DNA of 64,000 nt, taken from Hyphomicrobiales bacterium. Lineage in GTDB: Bacteria; Pseudomonadota; Alphaproteobacteria; Rhizobiales; Beijerinckiaceae. Below the pieces are notes generated by a model, which ran no database searches, was not told the DNA's origin, and saw nothing but the letters and a program-made list of their open reading frames with translations. This document shows positions 15,549-26,300 of the stretch, piece by piece. The stretch covers positions 213,192 to 277,191 of the forward strand of contig JAGWTA010000001.1 in the NCBI GenBank assembly GCA_028869185.1, read 5' to 3'. Every line of letters begins with the position of its first letter. Position 1 is the stretch's first letter. A program made the translations under genes and the position numbers.

Positions 15549-18032
15549 ATGCGGCTGGTCCGGCGCGCGAGGCGATGGCGTTTTCTCGCTTCCACCGCAC
15601 TATCGTCGCTCCCGCTCGCGCCTCTGGGCGCGCTCGCCCAGGAACCCGCCGCCTTCGCTCCCATTCAGGAGCCCAACCTTCTCGGCCTGTCCGCCTTTGT
15701 CGGCCTTGTGATTTTCGCATCTTCCGTCGCCATCCTGCATCTGACGGGACGGCGCCAATGGACCGAACGCGAGCGCGCGCTGACGAGCGAATTGGAAGCC
15801 TCGCGCGCCCGCCTCGACCGCGCCCGCGTTTTTCTCTCCGCCGAGCCGCAAATCATTGTCGTCTGGAGTTCCGCCACCGGCGAGCCGGATATTGAAGGCG
15901 ACATCGGCCTTGTCATCGATGCGCCGGCGCCGCGCCGCGTCCTGGGGTTCGGCGCCTGGCTCGAGGCGCCGCTGGCGCAGCGTCTCGACCAGTGCGTCGA
16001 GCGTTTGCGTTCGCGCGGCGAAGGGTTCCGCATGCCGCTCGTGACGCTGTCGGGCCGTCATCTTGAAGCCGAAGGCCGCGCCATCGCCGGCCGCGCCGTG
16101 CTGCGCATTCGCGATGTTTCGGGCGACCGTATGGAACTCATGTCGCTGCGTCAGAGATACAGCGACCAACAGAGCCAGATGGATGGCCTGCGCGCCATGC
16201 TCGATTCCATCGCAGCGCCCGTCTGGATGCGCGACAGCGGCGGCAGGCTTGCCTGGGTCAACGCCGCTTACGCGCGCGCAGTCGAGGCCGCCGACAGCGG
16301 CGAAGCCGTCGCCAAAGGCGTCGAATTGCTCGACGGAGCCGCGCGCGAGGCTGCGGCGCGCGTCACAGCCGCAAATGAGATCTGGCGTGCGCGCCTGCCC
16401 GCGCTTGTCTCCGGCGAGCGCCATCTTGTGGACATCGTCGACGCGCCCTCGCGCTTTGGTTCGGTCGCCATGGCGCAGGACATGAGCGAACTCGAAAAGG
16501 TTCGCGAGAATCTGCAGATGCAGATGGACGCGCACGCCCGCACGCTCGATCAATTGCCGACGGCGGTCGCGATTTTCGACGGCAAGAAACGGCTTGTTTT
16601 CAACAATTCCGCCTATCGTCAGCTGTGGAATCTGCCGCAGGCCTTCCTTGAGCAGAAACCCGCCGATTCTGAAATTCTGGACCGCTTGCGCGCCGAGCGC
16701 AGGCTTCCCGAACAGGCCGATTTCCGCGGCTGGAAAAATGCGCTGATGAGCGCCTATCAGTCGCAGGATGCGCATGAACACGTCTGGCATCTGCCGGACG
16801 GTCGCATGTTGCGCGTCGTCAGCAATCCCAATCCGCAAGGCGGCCTGACCTATCTGTTCGACGACGTTTCGGAACGCTTCAATCTCGAATCGCAATTCAA
16901 CGCCGCCATGCGTGCGCAAGGCGAAACGCTCGATGCGCTGCACGAGGGCGTCGCGGTTTTCGGATCGGATGGAAAGATCAAATTGTTCAACCCGGCTTTC
17001 GCCGGCTTTTTCGGCAAGACCAGCGAGGAACTCGCCGCCCAGCCGCATTTCGATGCGCTGGCGCGCGAGGCGCAGCGCGGCTTTGGACCGCTCGAAAGCT
17101 GGATGAAAATCCGCGAGGTCGTCACTGGCCTGCACGAAGCGCGCATTGGCATGTCGTGCCGCCTGATCGGCTCCGACGGTCTCACGCTCGATTGCGCCGC
17201 CCAGCCCCTTCCCAACGGCGCAACGCTGCTGACATTCATCGACGTGTCGGCGCAAATGAAGGTGGAGCGCGCGCTCACCGAACGAAATCGCGCGCTGACG
17301 GACGCCGAAAACCTGCGCAACGATTTCGTCCACCATCTTTCCTTCGCGTTGCGCGCGCCGCTCACCAACGTATCGGGCTATATCGGCCTGCTGCAGGAAG
17401 AATCGACCGGTCCGCTCAACGAGAAGCAGCGTGGCTATGTCGATGTCGTCAGTCGCGCTTCGTCGGAAGTGCTGACCATTATCAACGACATTCTGGAATT
17501 CGCGTCGATCGACAAGGACGCGATGCAACTCGAATTCGACGATGTTGACATTCAGGACGCGATGAAGGCCGCCTCGCTCGGCGTTCAGGATCGGCTTGCA
17601 GACGCTGGCGTCGAACTGTCGATTGTCGCGCTCGACAATATCGGTTCGTTCCGCGCCGACGCCAAGCGCGTGCGTCAGATCCTGTTCAATTTGCTGGCCA
17701 ACGCAATTTCCTCCTCCGAACCTGGGCAGCGCGTGACGCTTGCGGCGCTGCGCCGTGGCGACGATGTTGTCTTCAAGGCGAGCGATTCCGGCCGCGGCCT
17801 TCCCGCCGCCGTGATCGAGCAGGTTTTCGCGCGGGTTGAAAACGCTGAATTGCAGGGGCGCAACCACGGCGCCGGTTTTGGTCTGTCGCTCGTGCGCATG
17901 CTGGTTGAATTGCACGGCGGCAAGGTCCATGTGGATTCAGCGCCGGGCGAGGGCACGATCGTGACCTGCGTGCTTCCGGCGCGCGCCGCGACCGGATCGC
18001 GCGCCATGAGGCCGGGAGCCGAACGCGCATGA
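15549..18032 (+). CDS. divL: DivL-like PAS sensor pseudo-histidine kinase (Phe in place of the phospho-acceptor His)
   Basis: An 827-residue membrane kinase-like protein. It has a signal-like N-terminus, one membrane helix (residues about 41-65), three PAS-like regions (about 215-560), a HisKA dimerisation domain and a complete HATPase domain (D-S-G-R-G-L-P, G-A-G-F-G-L-S-L-V). In the H-box, where S-H-E-L-R is expected, the sequence is L-S-F-A-L-R-A-P-L: Phe599 (codon 17343-17345) replaces His and Ala replaces the next Glu. Caulobacter DivL has Tyr at this place and controls CckA through DivK. Location between ahcY and tsaE supports DivL. Starts at TTG 15492, ATG 15540 and ATG 15549 are possible; AAGGGG nine bases before 15549 favours that one. 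It overlaps tsaE by four bases. Confidence 0.8.
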   Translation: MRLVRRARRWRFLASTALSSLPLAPLGALAQEPAAFAPIQEPNLLGLSAFVGLVIFASSVAILHLTGRRQWTERERALTSELEASRARLDRARVFLSAEPQIIVVWSSATGEPDIEGDIGLVIDAPAPRRVLGFGAWLEAPLAQRLDQCVERLRSRGEGFRMPLVTLSGRHLEAEGRAIAGRAVLRIRDVSGDRMELMSLRQRYSDQQSQMDGLRAMLDSIAAPVWMRDSGGRLAWVNAAYARAVEAADSGEAVAKGVELLDGAAREAAARVTAANEIWRARLPALVSGERHLVDIVDAPSRFGSVAMAQDMSELEKVRENLQMQMDAHARTLDQLPTAVAIFDGKKRLVFNNSAYRQLWNLPQAFLEQKPADSEILDRLRAERRLPEQADFRGWKNALMSAYQSQDAHEHVWHLPDGRMLRVVSNPNPQGGLTYLFDDVSERFNLESQFNAAMRAQGETLDALHEGVAVFGSDGKIKLFNPAFAGFFGKTSEELAAQPHFDALAREAQRGFGPLESWMKIREVVTGLHEARIGMSCRLIGSDGLTLDCAAQPLPNGATLLTFIDVSAQMKVERALTERNRALTDAENLRNDFVHHLSFALRAPLTNVSGYIGLLQEESTGPLNEKQRGYVDVVSRASSEVLTIINDILEFASIDKDAMQLEFDDVDIQDAMKAASLGVQDRLADAGVELSIVALDNIGSFRADAKRVRQILFNLLANAISSSEPGQRVTLAALRRGDDVVFKASDSGRGLPAAVIEQVFARVENAELQGRNHGAGFGLSLVRMLVELHGGKVHVDSAPGEGTIVTCVLPARAATGSRAMRPGAERA

Positions 18033-19564
18033 GCGAAGCCGCCAGCGAGCAATGGGTCATCGATCTGCCGGACGAGGCGGCGACGCGCTCGCTCGCCGTC
18101 ATGCTGGCCGGAATGGTCGGCGCTGGCGATCTCGTGACGCTCAGCGGCGACCTTGGCGCTGGCAAGACCACATTCGCGCGCGCCATGATTCGGCGCCTCG
18201 TCGACGATGAGAAACTCGAAACGCCGAGCCCGACCTTCACGCTGATGCAGGTTTACGAGGGCGCCGCCTTCCCGATTGTTCACGCCGATCTCTACCGCAT
18301 CGCCGATCCGGCCGAGCTTGCCGAACTTGGCTGGGACGAGGCCACGGACAGGGCGCTTGTTCTCGTGGAATGGGCCGAGCGCGCAGGCGGCCTGCTGGCG
18401 GCCGACCACATCGACGTCGCGCTGACGATCCCGCGCGAAGGCGCAGAGACGCGCCGCCGCGCCACGCTCACCGGCGCCGGCTCCTATGCGCCCGCCATCG
18501 CGCGCGCCAAGGCCATCGCAGGCATCCTGCGCACGGCCGGATGGGCCGACGCCTCGCGCGCCTTCATGCTGGGCGATGCATCGACGCGCGCTTACGAGCG
18601 CCTCACCAAGCCCAATGGCTCCACCGCCATCCTGATGATTTCGCCGCCACGCCCGGACGGTCCGCCCGTGCGCTTCGGCAAACCCTATAGCGCCATCGCG
18701 CGCCTTGCTGAAAACATTCGCCCCTTCGTCGCCATGTCGCAGGCCCTGCGCGCACAGGGCCTGTCTGCGCCGCAAGTCTACGCAGCCGATCTCGATCAGG
18801 GCTACGCGGTCCTCGAAGATCTTGGCGCAGAGGGCGTCGTCGACGCGAACGGGCCGATTGTCGAACGTTACGAAGAGGCCGCCGGCGTCCTGGCGCATCT
18901 GCACGGGCGCGCTCTGCCCGATCTCGTCGATCTGGCCGACGGCAGCGATTATCGCATTCCGCCTTACGATCTCGACGCTTTGCTGATCGAGGTCGAACTG
19001 CTGGTCGAATGGTATGCGCCCCATATCGCTCGCGCCGGCCTTTCGTCCGGGCAACGCGCAATCTTCATCAATCTGTGGCGTCACGCCGCGCTCGAAATTG
19101 CGCATGCGGCGCCCACCTGGACGCTGCGCGATTACCATTCGCCCAATATTCTCTGGCTGCCTCAGCGCGAAGGCCTTCAGCGCATCGGCGTCATCGACTT
19201 TCAGGACTGCGTGATGGGCCATCCGGCCTATGATCTCGTCTCGCTCCTGCAGGATGCGCGCGTCACGGTGCCCGACGACGTCGAATTGCGGCTTCTGTCA
19301 CGCTACATGCAGATGCGCCGCGCGCAGGACGCGCATTTCGACATGGCCGCTTTCGCGCGCGCTTACGCGGTGCTGGGCGCGCAACGCGCCACGAAAATTC
19401 TCGGCATCTTCGCCCGCCTCGACAAGCGCGATCGCAAACCGCACTACCTCGCGCATATGCCGCGCGTCTCGCACTATCTGCGCAAGAACATGAAACATCC
19501 CGCGCTCGCGGAATTGCGAGGCTGGTTCGAGGCCCATCTGCCGCGTCTGCTCGAGGAGCGCTGA
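18029..19564 (+). CDS. tsaE: TsaE tRNA t6A ATPase fused to AmgK-like sugar kinase
   Basis: A 511-residue two-domain protein. Residues about 1-160 are TsaE, the ATPase of the tRNA threonylcarbamoyl-adenosine complex, with Walker A G-D-L-G-A-G-K-T (40-47) and the family motif S-P-T-F-T-L. From about 170 there is an aminoglycoside-phosphotransferase-fold kinase with catalytic L-R-D-Y-H-S-P-N-I and metal-binding V-I-D-F-Q-D. The second half resembles AmgK, which phosphorylates MurNAc or GlcNAc at the anomeric carbon in cell-wall recycling. The next gene encodes a MurU-like uridylyltransferase, the next step in that route, which supports AmgK. The gene overlaps divL (ATGA) and lies one base before murU. 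Confidence 0.9.
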   Translation: MSEAASEQWVIDLPDEAATRSLAVMLAGMVGAGDLVTLSGDLGAGKTTFARAMIRRLVDDEKLETPSPTFTLMQVYEGAAFPIVHADLYRIADPAELAELGWDEATDRALVLVEWAERAGGLLAADHIDVALTIPREGAETRRRATLTGAGSYAPAIARAKAIAGILRTAGWADASRAFMLGDASTRAYERLTKPNGSTAILMISPPRPDGPPVRFGKPYSAIARLAENIRPFVAMSQALRAQGLSAPQVYAADLDQGYAVLEDLGAEGVVDANGPIVERYEEAAGVLAHLHGRALPDLVDLADGSDYRIPPYDLDALLIEVELLVEWYAPHIARAGLSSGQRAIFINLWRHAALEIAHAAPTWTLRDYHSPNILWLPQREGLQRIGVIDFQDCVMGHPAYDLVSLLQDARVTVPDDVELRLLSRYMQMRRAQDAHFDMAAFARAYAVLGAQRATKILGIFARLDKRDRKPHYLAHMPRVSHYLRKNMKHPALAELRGWFEAHLPRLLEER

Positions 19565-19565
19565 C

Positions 19566-20276
19566 ATGCTGCCCGATACGGCCATGGTCTTCGCCGCGGG
19601 ACTGGGCACGCGCATGCGGCCGATCACCGACACGATGCCCAAGCCGCTGGTGCGCATCGACGGCAAGACAATGCTCGATCACATGCTCGATCGTCTGGCC
19701 GAGGCGCATATTCCGCGCGCCATCGTCAATGTGCATTATCACGGCGCGCAGATCGTCGATCACCTGCGCGGGCGTAAAAATCCGCAGATCGTCATTTCCG
19801 ACGAAACCGACAAATTGCTGGATCAGGGCGGCGGCATCAAGAAAGTGCTGCCCCTGCTGGGCCCCGCGCCGTTTTTCATCTGCAACACTGATGCTGTCTG
19901 GCTGGAGCGGCGCCCGGCCATGCCCGCCATGATTGCGCAATGGCGCCCGCAGGATATGGACATTCTGCTGCTGGTGGCCGATCGCGTCGGCAGCGTCGGC
20001 GTCGACTGGCCGGGCGATTTCCACATGGACGACGCCGGCCGCCTGACGAAGCGCCGCGACAACGAAACGTCCGATTTCGTTTACGCAGGCGTCGGCATTG
20101 TGAAGCCGCAACTTTTCGCTCATGTTGAGGAGGACGTGTTCAAACTCGCGCCCTTCTTCTTCGAGGCCGCCCGCAGCGGTCGACTGCACGGCTGCAGGCT
20201 TGATGGCCTGTGGCTGCATGTCGGCGCGCCGCAAGCGATCGCGGACGCAGAACGGGCTATCGCGCGGGCGCGTTGA
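19566..20276 (+). CDS. murU: MurU-like N-acetylmuramate-1-phosphate uridylyltransferase
   Basis: A 236-residue nucleotidyltransferase that in Pseudomonas and relatives makes UDP-MurNAc from MurNAc-1-phosphate, bypassing de novo synthesis and the fosfomycin target MurA. The signature A-A-G-L-G-T-R-M-R-P-I-T-D-T-M-P-K-P-L-V is complete, and metal-binding I-C-N-T-D-A and a late G-x-D-G-L-W-x-x-V-G-type segment are visible. It lies next to the AmgK-like kinase domain. A generic sugar nucleotidyltransferase is the alternative, but context favours MurU. Confidence 0.85.
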   Translation: MLPDTAMVFAAGLGTRMRPITDTMPKPLVRIDGKTMLDHMLDRLAEAHIPRAIVNVHYHGAQIVDHLRGRKNPQIVISDETDKLLDQGGGIKKVLPLLGPAPFFICNTDAVWLERRPAMPAMIAQWRPQDMDILLLVADRVGSVGVDWPGDFHMDDAGRLTKRRDNETSDFVYAGVGIVKPQLFAHVEEDVFKLAPFFFEAARSGRLHGCRLDGLWLHVGAPQAIADAERAIARAR

Positions 20277-23200
20277 ATGCGCCGCCCTCGCGTCTTTTCC
20301 ATCGCGCCCGGCGCTGGCTTCCTGCGCGCATTCGTCGATGCGTTGCTCGAGGGCGCGCTTATCCCGAATTTTTCGCGCGCCAGCGGCCCTCTGTCTCTGG
20401 CGGATGCGACGATCTATCTGCCGACGCGCCGCGCTGCGCGCGCGCTGTCCACTGAATTTGCGCGCGCCGCGCGTGACGGCGCGATTCTTTTGCCAAGCAT
20501 CCGCCCGCTTGGCGATTTCGAGGACGAGGCCGAAGCGCTTCTGGCCGCGCCGGGCGAGGGCGCCTTCCTCGCGCCGCCGCCCGTTTCTGCGCTCGAGCGG
20601 CGGCTTTTTCTGACGCAGGCCGCGCTTGCCTTCGCGCGGCAATTGCGCAGCGAGCGCATCGCGGCGCCAGGCCTCGCCGAAGCCTCGCCCGCCGAAGCTT
20701 TCGCGCTCGCAGCCGAACTTGCGCGCCTCATCGACGAATTCGCGTTGGAAGGCGCCGACTGGTCGGCCGTTGGCGCGCTTGTCGCGGATGAATATGACGA
20801 TTATTGGCGCCTGACGACGCGCTTTTTGAACCTCGCCATGCGCGAATGGCCGGCGCATTTGCAGGCCATCGGCAGGGTCGACGCTGTTGACGGCCGCATT
20901 CGCGCTGTGGAGCGCGAGATTGCGCGTTTGCAGGCGCGCGCGCCGCGCGGGCCGGTGATTGTCGCGGGCTCCACGGGAACGAGCGCGCCGACAGCGCAAT
21001 TGATGGCGGCGGTCGCGCGCTTGCCGCAAGGCGCCGTCGTCCTGCCGGGGCTGGACATCGCCTCGCCCTGCGAACTGTTTCCTGATCCGAGCGCGTCCGA
21101 TCCATCCTACGGGCATCCGCAGGCGGCGCTGGCGCGGCTGCTGCAACGCCTCGAAATTTCGCGCGAGGATGTTGTCGCGCTTGGCGCCCCCAGCGCGCAA
21201 GCGGCGGCGCGCGCGCGCTTTGTCGCCGCCGCTTTGTCGCCGGGCGAGGCGACAGCGGGCTGGCGCGGCTGGCGCGCGGCGCATGCTGACGATCTGAAGA
21301 ATGCGCTGCGCGGCTTGACGGTGCTACAGGCGGCCGACGAAACCGAAGAAGCGCTCGCCATCGCGCTGGTTCTGCGCGCCGCGCTCGAACAGGCCGGAAA
21401 AACCGCCGCGCTTGTCACGCCAGATCGCGCGATTGCGCGCCGCGTTCGCGCGGAACTGTTCCGGTGGGGCGTCGTCGTCGACGATTCGGGCGGCGAGCCG
21501 CTCGGCCAGACGCCGGCTGGCGTTTTTGCCCGTCTGGCGCTTGCGGCAGCCGACGGCGCGCCCGCCGATGTCGATCTCGTCGCCTTGCTCGGCCATCCGC
21601 TCGCGGCGCCGCGCGCGGACCGCAAGCAGACAGGCCTCGTCCGGCAAAACCTCGAAATCGCCGTTCTGCGCGCGACCTTTCCCGATGCTGACTGGCGCGC
21701 GCGCCTCGATCTGGCGCGCGCGGACGCGCGAGACAATCGCCATGCTCATCGGGCCGCCAAACGGCTTGATGACGAAGATTGGCGCCAGATCGAAACATTG
21801 TTGGAGGCGACGCTCGCGGCTTTGCAGCCGCTGCGCGAAACGCAAAGCGCGTCGCTGCCTGTCTGGGCGAGCCTGCATCGCGATGCGTGCGCGCAATTGT
21901 CCGCGCATGCCGCCGTCACGGGCGAGGATGCAGACTTGCTGGAACAGCTGTTCGGCGAGATCGCGCAAACGCACGCGGGGCAGTCGCTGGCGCTGACGCT
22001 GCCGGAATATGCAGCCATGTTCGCCCAGCTTGTCGCCGAACCGGTGCTGCGCGGTCCGCAAAACGCCCATCCTCGCTTGAAGATACTGGGTCTCCTCGAG
22101 GCGCGCTTGCTGGACGCCGATTGCGTCGTCCTGGCGGGTCTCGATGAATCGGTCTGGCCGCCGCAGGCGCGCACAGACGCCTTTCTCAACCGGCCGATGC
22201 GCGCTGCGCTCGGTTTGCCGCCGCCCGAGCGGCGCATTGGCCAGAGCGCCCATGATTTCGTGATGGCGCTGGGCGCGCCTGAAGCCGTTCTGACGCGCGC
22301 CGCCAAACGCGGCGGCGCGCCGGCCACGCCCTCGCGCTTTTTGCAACGCCTGCAGGCGCTCGGCGGCGACGATTATGGCGATGCGATCCAGCGCGGGGCT
22401 GCATGGCTTGATCTTGCGCGCGGTCTTGACCGGCCCGATGCGGTGCGCCCTGCGCCGCGCCCTGCGCCGCGCCCGCCGCTTGCCTTGCGTCCGGCTGCGC
22501 TTTCGGTGACGCAGATCGAAAAACTGCGTCGCGATCCCTATGCGATTTACGCCGACAAAATTCTGAAACTCCAGCCGCTGGGCGCACTCGATGCCACGCC
22601 AGGCGCCGCCGATTATGGTCAGGCCTTGCATGCGACGCTGCAACGCCTCGCCGACGAGTGGCCGCATGGACCGCTTCCCGACGACGCGCACGCGCAATTG
22701 CTGGCAAGCGCGCGCGAGCGCCTCGCGCAGTTTTTGCGCGATCCGGCGTGGAGCGCATTCGGCGCGCCGAAAGTTGAGAACGGTCTGGCATTCATTCTCC
22801 AGTATGAACGCGCGCGTCGCCCGCATGTCGCGTTGCTGCATGGCGAGATCGAGGGCCGCTGGCGATTCACGCTCGACAATGGCGCGCCGTTCCTGCTTTA
22901 CGCCAAAGCCGACCGCATCGAAGTCGCCTCAAGCGGCCTCTTGCGCATCGTCGATTACAAGACAGGCGCAGCGCCTTCGCAGGATCAGGTTTTATCGGGG
23001 CTTGCTCCGCAATTGACGCTCGAGGCGGCCATGGCGCTGGAAGGCGCATTCGATGGCCTTGCGCCTGCCGGCGTCGAATCGTTGCTTTACCTGAAACTCG
23101 GCGGCGCCAAGGGCGGCGAGAGCCATGATCCGCTGAAAGTCGTGCGCGGCCGCGCCTCGCCGCCGCCTCTGGCCGACGTCATCGCCGATCATGTGCAGCA

Positions 23201-23360
23201 ATTGCGCGCGATGCTGGATTCCTATGCCGATGCGCAACGCGGCTATCCTTCGCGCCCGATGATGCAATTCGTATCGAGCTACGGCGACTACGATCATCTC
23301 GCGCGCGTCAAGGAATGGTCCGCCGTTGGCGGCGCCGCAGGCGAGGAGGGCGAGCCGTGA
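20277..23360 (+). CDS. addB: AddB subunit of the AddAB helicase-nuclease
   Basis: A 1027-residue subunit of the RecBCD-like enzyme that processes double-strand breaks. The C-terminal PD-(D/E)XK nuclease has the catalytic L-R-I-V-D-Y-K-T-G. The N-terminal nucleotide-binding region lacks a Walker A lysine (A-P-G-A-G-F-L-R-A-F), as I recall for alphaproteobacterial AddB, so it is probably not an active helicase. I see no Cys cluster around the nuclease of the sort that holds the iron-sulfur centre in Bacillus AddB. ATG 20277 directly follows the murU stop. It overlaps addA by four bases. Confidence 0.95.
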   Translation: MRRPRVFSIAPGAGFLRAFVDALLEGALIPNFSRASGPLSLADATIYLPTRRAARALSTEFARAARDGAILLPSIRPLGDFEDEAEALLAAPGEGAFLAPPPVSALERRLFLTQAALAFARQLRSERIAAPGLAEASPAEAFALAAELARLIDEFALEGADWSAVGALVADEYDDYWRLTTRFLNLAMREWPAHLQAIGRVDAVDGRIRAVEREIARLQARAPRGPVIVAGSTGTSAPTAQLMAAVARLPQGAVVLPGLDIASPCELFPDPSASDPSYGHPQAALARLLQRLEISREDVVALGAPSAQAAARARFVAAALSPGEATAGWRGWRAAHADDLKNALRGLTVLQAADETEEALAIALVLRAALEQAGKTAALVTPDRAIARRVRAELFRWGVVVDDSGGEPLGQTPAGVFARLALAAADGAPADVDLVALLGHPLAAPRADRKQTGLVRQNLEIAVLRATFPDADWRARLDLARADARDNRHAHRAAKRLDDEDWRQIETLLEATLAALQPLRETQSASLPVWASLHRDACAQLSAHAAVTGEDADLLEQLFGEIAQTHAGQSLALTLPEYAAMFAQLVAEPVLRGPQNAHPRLKILGLLEARLLDADCVVLAGLDESVWPPQARTDAFLNRPMRAALGLPPPERRIGQSAHDFVMALGAPEAVLTRAAKRGGAPATPSRFLQRLQALGGDDYGDAIQRGAAWLDLARGLDRPDAVRPAPRPAPRPPLALRPAALSVTQIEKLRRDPYAIYADKILKLQPLGALDATPGAADYGQALHATLQRLADEWPHGPLPDDAHAQLLASARERLAQFLRDPAWSAFGAPKVENGLAFILQYERARRPHVALLHGEIEGRWRFTLDNGAPFLLYAKADRIEVASSGLLRIVDYKTGAAPSQDQVLSGLAPQLTLEAAMALEGAFDGLAPAGVESLLYLKLGGAKGGESHDPLKVVRGRASPPPLADVIADHVQQLRAMLDSYADAQRGYPSRPMMQFVSSYGDYDHLARVKEWSAVGGAAGEEGEP

Positions 23361-26300
23361 GCGTCGATCCCCTGAGCTTCGTGCGCGCCAAGCAACGGCG
23401 CGCATCCAATCCGCAGGCGTCCGCCTGGGTGTCCGCCAACGCCGGTTCCGGCAAAACCCATGTGTTGACGCAACGCGTCGTACGTCTGCTGCTCAGTGGC
23501 GTGCAGCCCAATCGCCTCGTCTGCCTCACGTTCACCCGCGCCGCCGCCGCGAACATGACGACGCGCGTGTTTGATCTGCTGGCGAAATGGGCGTTGCTCG
23601 ACGATGACGCGCTGCGCGAAGCCATTCTGGACACGGGCGCAACGCCACCGCGCGATCTCGACGAGGCGCGCCGTCTTTTTGCGCGCGCGGTCGAAACGCC
23701 GGGCGGACTGAAAATCCAGACCATCCACGCTTTTTGCGAGCGGCTGCTGCATCTGTTTCCCTTTGAAGCCGGAGCCCCTGCCGGCTTTCGCGTCCTCGAA
23801 GATATCGAACGCGCCGAGCTGATGGCGCAGGCGCGCACACGCGCCCTGTCGGCCGCTGTCGCGGGCGAGGGCCCGCTTGCCGCGGCAATGCAGATCCTTG
23901 CCGAAGAAACTGCCGAAGGCGGCTTCCGCACGGTGGTGACGCAGGCCCTGCAACGCCCCCAGGTCCTGCTCGACGAAAGGGCGCTTGAAAGCCTGCGCGC
24001 AGCGCTCGATCTTCGTCAGGACGACAGCGTCGCCAGTCTGTCGGCGCAAATTCTGGATGACGGGTTTGGGCCTGCGACCTGGCCGGGATTGATTGCAGCC
24101 TTCGAGGCGGGCTCGCCGACCGATTGCGAGCAGGCCGCAAAATTGAAACAGGCGCAAGCTCATTATCCTGGCGAAGAGGCCGTTCAGGCCTATCTCTCCA
24201 TCTTTCTCACCGGCGGCAAGGTGCGCAAGCGCGTCGCAACACAAACGGTCGGCGATCAACATCCCGACTTGCCGGCGCAATTGCAGGCGGAGGCCGCGCG
24301 CGTCCTCGATTTGCACGACAAGCTTCTGGCGGCGCGCGCTTATCGACGCACGAGCGCGCTCATCCTGATCGCGCGCGACATCCTGCGTCATTACGATACC
24401 CTGAAACGCCTGCGCGCGGTGCTCGATTTCGACGATCTTATCGCACAGACGCGGCGGCTTTTGTCGCAGCACAATGCCGCTTCGTGGGTGATGTACAAGC
24501 TTGATGGCGGCGTCGATCACATATTGGTCGACGAGGCGCAGGACACGAGCCGCGCACAATGGGAAATTCTGGAAGCGCTCGAACGCGAGTTTTCATCCGG
24601 CGCCGGCCGCAACCCGCGTCCGCGCACTTTTTTTGCAGTCGGCGATGAAAAGCAGTCTATTTTCTCCTTTCAAGGCGCCGAACCTGCGGCCTTCGCGGAA
24701 AACCGTCACAGGTTCCAGAAGCGCATTCAGGGCGCGGGCGCCGTTTTCGAACCGGTGACGCTCGACCAATCCTTCCGTTCTGCGCCAACCATTCTTGCCG
24801 CCGTCGATGCTGTCGCCACGCATCCCGCCGTGATTGACGGATTGCGTCTCGATCGCACGGAGGGGCTGCCGCGCCACATCGCGGTCAAGGGCGAGTTGCA
24901 GGGCCTGGTGGAAATCTGGCCGCCAATGACCACCGAAGAGGCGCCCCCGCCGGAAAGCTGGGTGTTGCCGCTCGATCTGCCGCGCGAGGATTCCGGCGTC
25001 GTGAGGCTTGCGCGCAAGATCGCGCAAAAGATCGGCTCGCTGACCAATCCAAATTCGCTGGAGCGGGTTGCCGGAAAAAACGGTCCGCGCGCAATCTCGC
25101 CAGGCGACATCATGATTCTCGTGCGCCGGCGCGACGCTTTTTTTGAAGCGATGGTGCGCGCGCTGAAAGAAGCCGGAATCCCCGTCGCTGGCGCTGATCG
25201 TCTTTCGGTCGCCGATCATATCGCCGTGCTCGATCTCGTTGCGGCGGCGCGCGCAGCGCTGGCGCCGGACGATGACTTGTCGCTGGCCAATGTTCTGAAA
25301 TCGCCTCTATGCGGACTGGACGACGATGATCTGATCGCGCTTGCGCCACAGCGCGGCAAGCATTCGCTCTGGTGGATGTTGCGCCAGTCCGTCGAGCCGC
25401 GCCATCAGGCGGTCGCCGAAAAGATTGCGAATTGGCGCAAGCTTGCAGGCCTTGTGCGCCCCTATGATTTTTTCATGCGTCTGCTTGGCCCCGAGCGCGG
25501 CCGCCACGCGATGCTTGCGCGGCTCGGGCCGGAAGCCAACGACGCCATCGATGAATTGCTGGCTCTGGCGCTCGCGCATGAGCGGCAGGAAGCGCCTTCG
25601 CTCGCCGCCTTCGCGCAAGGCGTCGAGGCGCTGTCGTTGACGGTGAAACGCGATATGGAGGCGGCAGGCGGCCAGGTGCGCGTGATGACGGCGCATGCCG
25701 CCAAGGGGCTGGAGGCCAAGGTGGTTTTCATGCCCGACACATGTTCGAAACCATCGCGCAACAACGCGCCAAAAATATTTGATCTCGCAGGCCCGCAAGG
25801 CGAAACCTTGATCTGGGCGCCGCGCAAGAAAGACGATCCGGCGATCGCCGCCAATGCGCGCGCGGCCAGCGAAAGGGCGACCGACGACGAATATCGCCGG
25901 CTGCTTTATGTTGCGATGACGCGCGCCGAGGAGCGGCTCTATATCGCCGGCCATTGCAGCACGAAACCGGTGGACGGCTCCTGGTATCCGTTGATGCTGG
26001 CCGCACTGAAAGAGCTTTCCGAGGAGTTCGACGATCCGCTTGCTGCGGGTCAGAAGATCCTGCGGATGGGCGAGGGGATGATCGCATTTGAAAAAGCGGA
26101 CGCGGAAGCGGCAGGCGGCGCGCCGGCGCCGTTCCCGGCCTGGCTCTATCGTCCAGCGCCGGTCGAGCGCGAGGCGCCGCCGCCCTTGCGCCCATCGAGC
26201 GCGCTGGCCGGCGCCGACAGTCTCGACGAGCGCGAGGCGCAGCTTCCGGAGACGCGCGCTGCGCATGCGCGCGAAACCGGCCTTTTGATCCATGCGCTGT

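Noticed and set aside
15600..17930. A 776-codon minus-strand frame opposite the DivL-like gene
   Set aside because: Composition is Arg/Ala/Gln-rich with no motif. Stop codons are depleted on the opposite strand because of GC-biased codon third positions, which explains it.
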